A model generated the notes under the pieces. That model did not search any database and was not told where the DNA came from. It was given only the letters and a program-made list of their open reading frames with translations. Positions 8,153 through 17,416 of a stretch of DNA of 17,416 nucleotides are shown in pieces. The stretch covers positions 1-17,416 of the forward strand of contig JADGIZ010000270.1 of assembly GCA_027604665.1 (NCBI GenBank), given 5' to 3'. The translations under genes were made by a program, and so were the position numbers. Each line of letters opens with the position of its first letter. The first letter of the stretch is position 1. This stretch comes from Polyrhizophydium stewartii. Taxonomy: Eukaryota; Chytridiomycota; Chytridiomycetes; Rhizophydiales.

Positions 8153-10583
8153 ATGCTCCGCCTGGCGACAAAGCTCGCCGCGGCGCTGCCGGCCACGCTT
8201 CGGCGGCCACGGCACATCGCCGCACCACTCCTTGCCGATGCACGTGTGGCGTTCGCGCTGCCGCCTCCCGGCCTCCCGCGTCTGCTCGCCGCCCGGTTGT
8301 CGTCGTCAAAACGCAGTTCAGCCAATCAACCGAACAGGCCCGCCAAGAAGCAAGGTCCGCCATCAACGTCGCCCCGCAGCGGCAGCGGCAGCCGGCCGTC
8401 CGCGGCGCCAAGTACGCCCAAACTCGCAAAGGTAACGCCGCTGCTGGCTCGCTTGTCACGTGCGCCGTGCTGACGTTGCCCGGCTCCAGTCGTTCATTCA
8501 GGGGCCAAAGTCCTTTGAGGCGGCAGGCGTGCTGCCTCATGTCGACAAGACGCTCCGCGGCCGGTTCGGTGCGACGGCGCCGTCCGAGGGCCAGAGCTCG
8601 CTTATTCCGACAATCATCTCGCACAAACACGTTATCGTAAAGGACGTCACGGGCAGCGGCAAGACGCTCGGCGTGCTTGCTGCCGTCCTGTCCAAGCCCA
8701 TCCCGTCAGTCTTCCAGATTCGATCAACTTCTCAGCCGTGGTCGTCAACACATCTGCTCGAGCCGCCAACGATCCCTCCGCAAGTTGCAGAGCGTATCCA
8801 TGCCATCCAAAAGCACCCTCAGACGACGCGGGAGCCTGAGCCGGAGCTGAAGCCGGCCGCGCCGGCCATCGAAGGCACGGTCAGCTTCGAGCTCGACGAC
8901 GCGCCCGTCAAGGGATCGACCATGTCGCTGAGCGACAGCTTGGCTCTGGCGCAATCCAAGATCGGCAGCAAGGAACCGCCCGTGACGCTTTCCCCGGCGC
9001 AGCTTGAATCGATCCTCGAAAACGCCGGCTCGCTCGACCCCCGGACCAGGCTGCTGCTCGAGAAGCATCGGTTCACGTCGGTGCTCATGATCGTGCCGAC
9101 CCGTGAACTCGCATCCCAGATCTGCGAGTGGTTGCGCCGCTTCATTGCCGATTTCCAATCAAACCAGGCTGCTTCAGCCGATGGCGCATACGAGCCCGAG
9201 CCCGAGCCCGAGGCCGCCATCTTCCAGTGCGTCGTGTCGGGCGTTGATGCCGCTGACCAGGAGGCGCTGCTTCGGCGAGTGACGCCTCGCATCCTTATTG
9301 GAACGCCGGCTCGTTTGCTCGAGCTGCACACCAAAGGCGCATTCTCCTCTGCGCGCCTGCAGACGCTGGTCGTCGACGAGGTCGATCGCATCGTCGAGGT
9401 ACCAAAGCGCTTTGCACCTTTGCGCGAGCGATTCAAACGCCTGCGGCATCCGCTTGCGGGAGAGTCGTTGATTGGCCGCATCGTCGAGGAGCGCTCGGCC
9501 ATATTCAAGTCGATGAGGGAGCGCGAGACTCGCATCTCTCCTATTGCTGCATCGGCTGCCCGCCGGGCAACTGCCTCCAACCTCGTCGCACTCGAGGGCA
9601 TGACCGCGCTGCGCTTTGATCCGTCCCAGGCAACGCCGCTGCAGATTATCGCCTGCTCGGCCACATCCAACAACAATCTGCGCTTCCACTTGACCCGACT
9701 CACCCGCTGGATGGAAGGCGCCGCCATCGTGGACATGGTGCATGAATCGCAAGCCCCCGCAGGGATTATCCACAAGGCGTTTGTTGTCGACAAGCTGGGC
9801 AACGCTCACCAGATGGCTCTCGAGGCGAAGCCAGTCGCGCAGCCCGATGAAGCGTCTGACGCAGCGACGGACGCCGACGCTAGCGCAGAAGCGCAGCAGT
9901 CAAACGAGCCTGAGCTTCTGCCAAAGTCGGCGCTGGAGGAGCTGAAGCGGCACGGATATATCAACAAAGACGAAATCTACTCCGAAGCCGATTTCTACGA
10001 GACAAGCGAAGAAGAAAACGCGGCGATCATGTTTCACCAGCTGCCTTACGACCATGACTATATGGTCGAGACAGTTGCGGCCATGATCCACAAGGATGAC
10101 ATCAAGCGCGCCTTTGTGTTCACCAAGGCTTCGGTGTCCATTACCCGCCTTATCGAGCGTCTGCGTGAGCTGGGCGTCAAGGCGGACAAGCTGTTTAATC
10201 TTGTTGACTATGCGGGAACGACGATTCGGCCGCATATGGACCTGCTCTCGGGCGGCGGCGTGTCTGGATCAGCGCAAGATGGTGCCGAGTCGGCCATCGC
10301 CCAACCGGCACGGCCTGCGATCCCGTTTGAGCGGTTCATCAACGGCGAGGTCAACGTCATTTGCGCAACCGAGCACGAGGCTCGCGGTCTCGACTTGCCC
10401 GAAGTCACACACGTGTTTATCCTCGGCGATCCCGCGGATGCCACAAGCTACTTGCACATGGCTGGCCGTGTGGGCCGCTTTTCCAACAGCGGAACCGTCA
10501 TCACCATCCTGGGAGGGTTCAAGTTCTGGAGAAAGCAGGTGTCGATGCTCAGATCCATGAATATCGCGCTGGATCCGAACTAG
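8153..10583 (+). CDS. DEAD-box-type RNA helicase, predicted mitochondrial
   Basis: Two exons (8153-8431, 8490-10583) give 790 residues. The N-terminus MLRLATKLAAALPATLRR, followed by more Arg/Ala/Leu and almost no acids to residue 55, is a typical matrix-targeting peptide. Helicase motifs appear in order: Q-motif Gln in EGQSSLIP (about 127), motif I TGSGKT (147-152), Ia PTRELAS (about 296), Ib GTPARLLE, motif II DEVD (about 389), III SAT (about 483), IV-like AFVFTKAS, V ATEHEARGLDLP and VI HMAGRVGRF (about 749). Motif II departs from DEAD and motif VI from the usual HRxGRxGR. Spacings I-Ia and II-III are much longer than usual, and an acidic insertion (about 555-615) precedes the second RecA domain. 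Mitochondrial RNA or ribosome-assembly work, like yeast Mrh4, is inferred and the orthology is not certain. Confidence 0.85.
9187..9210 (+). repeat. Glu-Pro codon repeat in helicase insertion
   Basis: Successive gagccc units encode an EPEPEPEA segment between motif Ia and Ib of the helicase. It lies on a surface insertion absent from compact DEAD-box proteins. Confidence 0.7.
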
Positions 10584-10730
10584 TTCAAAATATTATTTCT
10601 GGGTTTTCTCTGCATTCCAGCTTCCTTGGCCAGATGCGCGCCAGCGCCAGTCTCTCAGCGCAGCGCCGTGAGAGGCTTGGGGCTCGGATTGCTTCTGTTG
10701 TATTTGGACAGTATGAATTTGGCGACCAGC
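10584..10730. other. Convergent intergenic spacer, helicase / RhoGAP
   Basis: About 147 bp separate the helicase stop from the RhoGAP stop on the other strand. An AT-rich stretch just after the helicase stop (ttcaaaatattatttctggg) may belong to its polyadenylation region. The two 3' untranslated regions probably overlap. No other feature is seen. Confidence 0.55.
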
Positions 10731-13700
10731 CTATGAGGGGAAGAACATCGGAGCGCCGGCAACAAGAAGCTCGACGACGGTGCTTTTCGCACCAGCGTCG
10801 ACGAGATCAAGCTGTGTGCTTGGCACGACTGGCTTGAGCAGCGTCGGCCCAAAGACGACGCCAATATTTGAGGCGTTCATGAGGTTGACGGCTGCCTTTT
10901 GTTGTACTCTGTCATCATCGCGGAGGTCAGTCTGCAGATGCAAAAGTCCGAGGCGATATCAGTGCCGCGCGGGCACACCTGTGCAGATGCTGTATCAGGA
11001 ATCCCAGTGTCGCGACATGATCCTTTGGTAGGCCCGTGACCAACGATTTCAGTGCTGAGTCGCGCGCGTCGCCAGCCAGGTTTCCTGTAGTCGGCTTGTC
11101 AACCTCGATATCACGGCGCAACCAACTCCCTTGAAAGCCCAGGCGACTCACGTGCAGCGTCCACAAACTCTCGATACATCTGCGAGCTGATCAAGGAGTC
11201 CGGAAGTTCTCGAAGATACTGCTTAAGCGCGGAAGTGACAGCCGTGACGTCCACATAGTTGCTCTCGTCCTCAAAGTTGACGTCCTCGCCGCGGTTGATT
11301 GCCGAGATGATACGATTGATCTGCGTGACGGGGCCGGACTTTCGGTAGATTCCCTCGTACTCCATTCCTGTGCAGGCGCATTGGACCTCAGATGGAGTTT
11401 GTATGGATTCGCGACACTATCGTGCGCGACACACCTTTGCACTCCACAAAGTTGATGCACTTGACAACAAAGTTTGGGATTTCCGTTCCCTCGAGCTTGA
11501 GGAGTTTTGAGAGCTCGACACCGAACACCAAGCTGACTGGCGCAACTGTTGCTGCGCAAATGTGAATTGAGAGGCCTCGATATCTGCAGAATGCGCAGGC
11601 TACTTACAACAGCTGCTTCCCGCCGCCTTTTTGTTTGGAGACGTCGACCCCACGGTCGAGCAGACGCCGGTCACGCTTGAGGAGCACTTGCTGTGGCAAT
11701 GGAATCCGCAGACTTGTCCAAAATAGGTGAATGTCAACCATGCTACCATGCTCTGCTTGTGCAGACGTCTTGCGCGCCTCACCATCGCACCGCAGCTCCT
11801 TGCCCCACAGCTTCTCATTGCAAAAGTCGCACTTTTTGGGCGAGATGTACGAGTGCGGCAAGAAGCGGTGGTAGGGCCTATCCCGCTCGGCCTCGCGATC
11901 TATACGCATCGTTGAAGCCGATGGCATTGCGGACTCTCGTCCAATCTCGGTGGCTGCAAATCAGGCACCCTGTGATCAGCTATTTCACAGCGACGTCATC
12001 CAGGGCGATGGGCTGAATGGGGTCGCACACACCTGTCTTGTTTTTGTAAACCAGCGACGCAACCGAAAGCCCCGTCGAGCCTGATGGTAGCAAGCTTCCG
12101 GACATGGTGGCGGAGTTGAGGGCATCCGACGACTCGGCTGCAGCTTGCTTGCGTGTCGAGTGGCCGCCGGCGGCTTTGACGATGTTGTTCTTGAGCTCCT
12201 TTGCCCACTTCATGGTCTCGCGACCAGCCTCGCTTGCCTTGCCCGATATCGTTTTGGAGCGCTCGCGACGAGGGCGGCCGGGGGCGTCACTTGATGCCGG
12301 CGAGATCGAGTCTTTAGGTGTTGTTCCGCTGACTCCGTAGTCCTTTTCATACTCAGTTGCAGAGCGTCCAAACGGCTTCATGCTCGAGCGGTTGCTCGGC
12401 GTTGTCGGAGACCTGAACAGGCTATCAGTTGCGGACAACGGGCTGGCGGTGTTTGCTGGGGAGCTCAAAGCGCCCGGGCTTGTCGGCGGCGCAAGGTGCA
12501 GACCCGCGACGACAGAAGGAAGATCCAAGGCGAGGATCTGCTCGCTCACATCCTCGAGATCGCGCTGCAGACTCTGCCTCTGCGACTTGAGCTTTAGGAT
12601 CTCGGCTGCGAGATCGTCGCGGTAGAGCTGAATGTTGGTCAGATCCTGCTGGAAAGTCTCGAGCAGTATTTCCGACTCTGCTCGTGCAGCGGTCGCGTTG
12701 GCATCGCGCTGCTTGTCACCATTCTCGAGGCTGCATTGATCGCGAGGATCAGCAAGACGCGCATAATCTTTTCGGCATCACCAGGCCTAAATGGAATATC
12801 TACCTTTTGATCAAATTGATATACTTGTTGATGGACTGCTGCACACCCTGCTCAAGCACCTCGGTCTGCATTCTCATGTCGCTGACTTGCTCCTTGAGCG
12901 CTGCGCGCTGGATAAGAAGCTCTGCCGTCTGCTTTTCGAGCAACTCAACAAACTTATTTCGTATAATGATCCCCCGGAGCTTTTCGATCTCGGCAGCCAT
13001 TGAGAGCACTTTTGCCTCGGCAGACTGACGAGCTTGGACCTCTGCGTGCAGTCGCTCGCGCTGTCGCTGGATCGTCTCTTGCAGATCAACCTACGCCCAT
13101 GATGCCGATTGTCAGCTCGCGGCGAGCTGGTGCACACGCACACACTCGATTTGATCACCTACCACCATCGCATGCTCAGACGACACGTCGTCATGCTGCA
13201 GGTCCGAGTTGCTTTGCGGTGGAAAAGAGCCAAGCGTTGATGCAGACGGCATGAGCCGCGCTCTTCCGTCCTCGCCAAACGCAGTCGCAATCTCTGAGCT
13301 GCTCTTGTCCTGCCCAGCTTCGTTGAGTCCGCCGCTGTGGCTCAGGGGTCCGAGCGAGCTGTCGCTGCCCATGTCTTTGAATTCTGCATTGAAGCGATGC
13401 TGCGACGCATTTGACTCGAACGAGAATGACGACGTCATTCCCCGGCGCTGCTGATGACCGGAGTCCAAGGCGGTTTCGTCGTTGTGCATGCGCTCGGAAG
13501 ATAGCTCAGAGTTGTCTTCGACTGGCGCAAAGCGGATCGAGGGCCGCCCTCCAAGAGGAGACGATGCGGTCCGACCGCCGCCTGAGCCGAGCGATGACTC
13601 TGACGAGTCGGGCACAGCCAGTGATCGCCTGCTCTCTGTCGAGACCAGGATGCCGCGTGGTGCTGAGCTCGAAGCAGCCGCAGAAGGATCCTCGGCTGGC

Positions 13701-14614
13701 GATTCTGGAGAGACCTTGACGGTCGGTGGGGGTGCGGAAGGAGGCTTTTGGGTCGACGGACTGGCGCTGCTGTAGCTGCTTGGCGACTCACTTGCGTATC
13801 GAGGCGAGGCCGCCGACGGTGATGAGCGCGAGTGACCCTCTTTGTATGCAATGAGATTGGACGCCACGGCCGCGGCTGCTGCAGCTGCACGCTTCTGGAT
13901 GTGATAGCATGGCACGCAGTACAGGCCCTGTGCTCGCCGCCAGAGTCGGTCAACAACGCAGCACCGAAGCTAAATCGAGCCAGAGCGCTTACGTTGCCGA
14001 TCATGGCAAACATCAGGTTCTCAATAGCCGATTTGCACTGCAAAACAGGGAGCGCACGATCAGCGGTGCAAAGTGCGCCGGCACGGCGGACAAGCGCTGT
14101 GGTATCGGGCGGCCACCTTGCAGCAGCGGAAGCACGCCGCATGGAACGTGTGGGCGCCGGTCGAGATGCCCGACTCAATGATGGGTTTGTCGCAAGCTTT
14201 GCAGCGATAAGAGCAGTCTGTGCATAGTGGCTGGGCGTGGGGTGTGTGCAGGCATGTGTGTTTGTGGATGCGTGCGGGATGGTCAGTGCCAGCGCATCGC
14301 AGGGGCACTGCTAGCGCTGCCATCGCCGCGGGTTGCGGGCCAACAGGCGCCGCCTGTCGGCCGGCCACGCTGCACAACAAATGTGCTCCCTTTGTTGCGG
14401 CAGCCACGCTGGCAACGACGCTTTGGACCGCATTCCCGCTGCAATGGGTTACCTTGCCGCTGTCGGACAGAAGGATCGTCTCGCCAGAGGGGCTGAGGGG
14501 TCGCCGGCACGACGAGCACGCAAAGCACGCTGGATGGAAGTACGAGTCTCCGCAGGTGATGACCTCGCCCGCATCGAATGCGATGCCGCACTCGGCGCAG
14601 CCCGATACGCTCAT
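10731..14614 (-). CDS. LIM-LIM-coiled coil-C1-RhoGAP Rho GTPase-activating protein
   Basis: Twelve exons, read leftwards (14614-14453, 14230-14117, 14037-13993, 13927-13163, 13090-12804, 12730-12033, 11953-11783, 11712-11608, 11551-11435, 11367-11152, 11084-10979, 10908-10731), give 987 residues. LIM1 spans Cys6-Cys60 and LIM2 Cys64-Cys114, with all zinc ligands present (His27 and His84 included). A Ser-rich linker and a coiled coil (about 363-520) follow. The C1 finger runs from His719 through Cys732, 735, 746, 749, His754 and Cys757 to Cys765. RhoGAP (about 790-975) has the arginine finger Arg830 in EGIYRKSG, plus LKQYLRELPDSLI and NLMNASNIGVVFGPTLL. Such proteins switch off Rho-family GTPases (Cdc42, Rac or Rho) at polarity sites, as yeast Rga1/Rga2 do. 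The C1 is probably not diacylglycerol-binding. The target GTPase is unknown. Confidence 0.92.
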
Positions 14615-14877
14615 CGGCGCATCGCGATGGCGCAGATCGGCCAGCGGCTCTCAATCGCACGCACCACGCCCTCAGGAAGATGATAGCGTCCTCCGCTGGC
14701 GTGGTTACGGCGATGCGCGAGCCCGCCTGCGCCGGGGCCTGTCTCTTTGTGGCTGGGAATCTATCCAGCCGACGGATCTGGTGCCGCCGGGGCAGCGGGC
14801 ATGTGCGCACGGAGACGGCGCGGAGGAAGGCGACGGCGGTCTCGAGCCAAATCAAAGCTTCCTCTGACACCGCCTCG
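14615..14877. promoter_or_regulatory. Divergent promoter region, RhoGAP / APC7
   Basis: 263 bp lie between the start codon of the RhoGAP gene (minus) and that of APC7 (plus), so both promoters sit here. It is GC-rich with no clear TATA box. The APC7 frame stays open upstream through this region, but the sequence there looks unlike protein and the conserved APC7 N-terminus begins at the 14878 ATG. Confidence 0.55.
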
Positions 14878-17336
14878 ATGGAAGAGTTTGGCGAGACGCT
14901 CAGGAGCGCCCACGAGCTCGCAGAGAGCGGGCTGCACGAATCGGCTCGCGCGCTCGCTGGCCTGCTGCTCTCCGCGCTGCCGCCGGGTAGCAAGGCTCCT
15001 CAGACCTTGTTGCTGCGCGCCCAGGCGCTGCTGCTCCTGGCGCGGTGCCTGGCCGTCGGCAAGGAGCACAAGCGCGCGCTGGTGCGTGTCCGACAGCGTT
15101 GTCGTCGCTCAGGTCCGCGCATGCCGAACTGACCCCTCCCCGGCGTGCCATGTGCAGAGCTACTTTGATGCGGCGTTGCAGGTGCTCGGGAGCAACCCCA
15201 AGCTCAAGAGCAGCACCGAAGAGCTCCAGTTCGAGATCCGCATGGCCACGGCCCAGTCGTCGATTGCACAGCGCGACTTCCACAAGGCCAAGCGGATGGT
15301 GCGTCGGCGCGGCTTGACCTGCGTGCGCCCGCCGCCGTCTGACATGCTGCGCAGCTTGACCCGATTCCCGAACGCTCGCGTAGCGTGCCCATGCTGCGGC
15401 TGCTCGCGACTGCGTGTGAGGGCCTTGGCGAGCCCAAAGGTATCGTCGAGTTCCACGAGTTGATCTTGAAGTCCGTTCCTTGCTTGCTGTTGGCGGAGCA
15501 CGTGCCATGGAGACAGCTAACGCAGCGGCCGAGCAGAGCCTGCCCGAGCGCTGTCGAGTCCGCAATCGCGTTGCTGGACAACGGGGTGCCGTTCGTGAAA
15601 GTTGAGGAGCGCCTGACCGCCAGCAAGCCTATCCGGAACCTGGTCCTGGCGCACGCGGCAGCAAAGCGGGCAGAGTACAAGGGTCGGTGCATCACAATGC
15701 TATTGACGCCAGTATGCGCCTGTTGACACCGTGCAACTCACAGAGTCGCTGGATCGCTATTTGGAACTCAAAAACAACTACCCTGGCAACCTGGACGTGA
15801 TCCTGCGCATTGCCGAGTGCCACCTCGACCGAGGCGATCCGACTTCCGCCCAGCTCTATCTGACCAAGGTCGGCTCTTTTTTGAGCATGCCGCGGTGCAA
15901 ACGCGGCTTCCTCCGATGTTTGCTGATGCCCGAAATGCAGGCTCGGTCGCTTGATAGCAACATCGTGACGCTGATGGACAGGCAGGCACGGCTCTGGCAG
16001 CTGCAAGGGAAGCTGAATATGGTCGCCAAGTAAGACGATCCTGTGTCATCCCTGATTAAGGAAATCCAGAAAGCCCTGTGCTAACCGCCCGGCTGCAGGA
16101 TTGCCGAAGAGTTGCATCGCATCACGGACGAGCGACCCGAGCCGTGGCTGGCCCTGGCGTGCTACAACGAGATGCGCAACGACTCGGAAAAGGCGCTGTT
16201 TTACGTCGACAAGGTACGCATGCTCGCCAAGACCCGTATGCATCGGCAGTCACCTTGGCTGACTTGGACACGCCGAAGGCCATCGCTTGCGACAGCCGGC
16301 ATGTATTTGCGTACCAGATGAAAGGTAATCCGGCTCGACATGCAAGACGTTGCCGCGGTCGATGAGGGCAAGAATATTTCAGACTGCTGACCGCGCGAGA
16401 CTTGACAGGCACTTTAATGATCAATCTCAAGCGGCCAGACGAGGCCCTTGCAGCCTACCGGATGGCATATCGGTACTCCCGAGATATCAGCGTCTACGAA
16501 GGTGCTCTGTCGCACGCGCCTTTGGCGCAGCTTGGAAACTGACGCGAGCCTGCATGCAACACAGGTCTGGTTGAGTGCCACATCAGCATGTCCAAGATCA
16601 GCGACGCCAAGATTGTCGCGCGGGAGGCGCACATGCTGTTTCCAAAGAACGCGCGCGCTCTCGCCATCGTGGGCATTGTCCTGAGCCACACGGACGCGAC
16701 CACCAAGGCAAGTTTGGCGTGGATGTCGCTGTCGCTGCGCAAAGCCACACGTTCAAGCGTGCTGACCTAAATTCCAAACAGGCGATCGAGACCTTCAAAA
16801 AGGCGCTCCAGAATGACTCGCTATGCCTGACTGCTGTGTTTGGTCTCGCCAATGTCTACGCCAAAACCGAGCAGCTCGCAGAGGCCATTAATCTGTGGGT
16901 CGTTCCTGCTCTGCTTGTCGTTGTGTGCGCCACAAGATCTGACGGCTGAGAATGGCGCGAGCAGCATCAAGGAGCATTTGACCCACCACCACTCGGATGC
17001 AATGCACGCGCGGCTGGGGCTTTTGTACCACCAGCAGGGCGACTTCGACAAGGCGGTTGAGCAGTTTAACGCCGCACTCAGGTCCGTGTTGCGCGCGCGG
17101 GGACTGCCCCCACGCACTGCCGCGCTCTCTGCCGCGGCCTGCTGACTTCGCAACGCTCTGCAAGAATCAACCCCGAGTGCGCTGTTGCTCGCGAAGGCCT
17201 TGCCGAAACCGATCGCGAGATCAACGGCGTGTCCGATGAAGGAATCGACGCCATGGACGAAGGCGCTGAGGAAGAGATGGACGAGGGCGACTTTTCGGGG
17301 CAAGGCGACATCGAGGACGACGAGGACGACGAATGA
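14878..17336 (+). CDS. APC7: Anaphase-promoting complex subunit 7 (APC7), TPR protein
   Basis: Thirteen exons (14878-15081, 15158-15298, 15355-15470, 15537-15682, 15744-15868, 15941-16029, 16099-16213, 16279-16324, 16409-16501, 16565-16707, 16782-16898, 16951-17081, 17165-17336) give 545 residues, close to the usual APC7 length of about 565-600. The N-terminus (AESGLHESARALAGLLLSAL) and the ACPSAVESAIALLDNGV block match APC7. TPR-type helices follow, for example RPEPWLALACYNEMRNDSEK, AIETFKKALQNDSLCLTAVF and LGLLYHQQGDFDKAVEQFN. The protein ends in an acidic tail (EDDEDDE). APC7 is a scaffold of the TPR lobe of the APC/C ubiquitin ligase that drives mitotic exit. Start chosen by homology. The exon 3/4 junction (15470/15537) and the 52-bp intron 11 (16899-16950) are the least certain; a phase-0 alternative exists for the former. 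Confidence 0.87.
16708..16781 (+). other. GC-AG intron in APC7
   Basis: The reading frame requires a splice after ACC ACC AAG, where the donor is gcaagt instead of GT; the acceptor is aacag at 16777-16781. A GC donor with otherwise perfect match to the U1 site is the recognised minor class of U2 introns. The only nearby GT (in gcaagtttgg) would shift the frame. A CTGAC box stands before the acceptor. Confidence 0.75.
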
Positions 17337-17416
17337 ACAGCGAATGGAAATAAGTTGGCCAATTCTTGCTGTGGAGCGCAGTGCACCATGGGACGAGGGG
17401 ATAAGCGGAATTTGGG
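17337..17416 (+). other. Downstream of APC7; possible start of a next gene at the edge
   Basis: After the APC7 stop there are 80 bp to the window edge. An ATG at 17398 opens a short basic frame (MGRGDK) that runs out of the window. This is too short to judge, and the bases may simply be the APC7 3' untranslated region. Confidence 0.2.

Noticed and set aside
11552..11607. Stop codon after the C1 finger that could truncate the RhoGAP protein
   Set aside because: A GTAAGT donor immediately before it and an in-phase acceptor at 11552 continue into the RhoGAP domain.
14578..14877. N-terminal extension of APC7 from an upstream in-frame ATG
   Set aside because: The frame is open but the sequence is Arg/Ala-rich and unlike APC7, and the conserved N-terminus starts at 14878.
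1..17416. tRNA or rRNA genes, transposons, CRISPR arrays, bacterial-type operons
   Set aside because: I saw no cloverleaf-like tRNA with a CCA-proximal box pattern, no transposase or reverse-transcriptase motif, no terminal repeats and no regularly spaced direct repeats. I read by eye only, so a short element could be missed.

Overview
This window is nuclear DNA of a GC-rich, intron-dense eukaryote, most likely a fungus. Genes are split by 38 short introns (46-222 bp, most 50-85 bp), many with a CTGAC or CTAAC branch-point-like box shortly before the acceptor. RXT2 (a fungal Rpd3L subunit), a mei2-type RNA-binding protein and a LIM-LIM-RhoGAP all point to fungi. A recognisable APC7, which the model yeasts lack, suggests an early-diverging (for example zoosporic) lineage. 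That placement is inference. I saw no tRNA, rRNA, transposon, CRISPR array or bacterial operon.

Layout. About 1-1160 is unresolved: a good coding fragment enters from the left edge on the + strand, and a few coding-like pieces lie on the - strand. Then come RXT2 (+, 1162-2326), PRP38B splicing factor (+, 2372-3830), mei2-like protein (-, 8000-4228), mitochondrial DEAD-box-type RNA helicase (+, 8153-10583), LIM-LIM-coiled coil-C1-RhoGAP (-, 14614-10731) and APC7 (+, 14878-17336). For all six I rebuilt the exon chain by hand. Each chain is open, divisible by three and phase-consistent at every junction, with GT-AG ends except one GC-AG intron in APC7.

The genes are tightly packed. RXT2 and PRP38B are 45 bp apart on the same strand. 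mei2/helicase and RhoGAP/APC7 are divergent pairs with 152 and 263 bp between start codons. PRP38B/mei2 and helicase/RhoGAP converge with 397 and 146 bp between stops. The genes serve unrelated core processes (histone deacetylation, splicing, RNA-mediated developmental control, mitochondrial RNA, Rho signalling, anaphase promotion), so this looks like an ordinary gene-dense chromosome segment rather than a functional cluster. I found no convincing undescribed system. The best second-look items are the strand conflict in the first kilobase, the modified helicase motifs and insertions, the LIM/C1/RhoGAP architecture, the GC-AG intron, the 8-nt first coding exon of RXT2 and the easily missed last exon of PRP38B.
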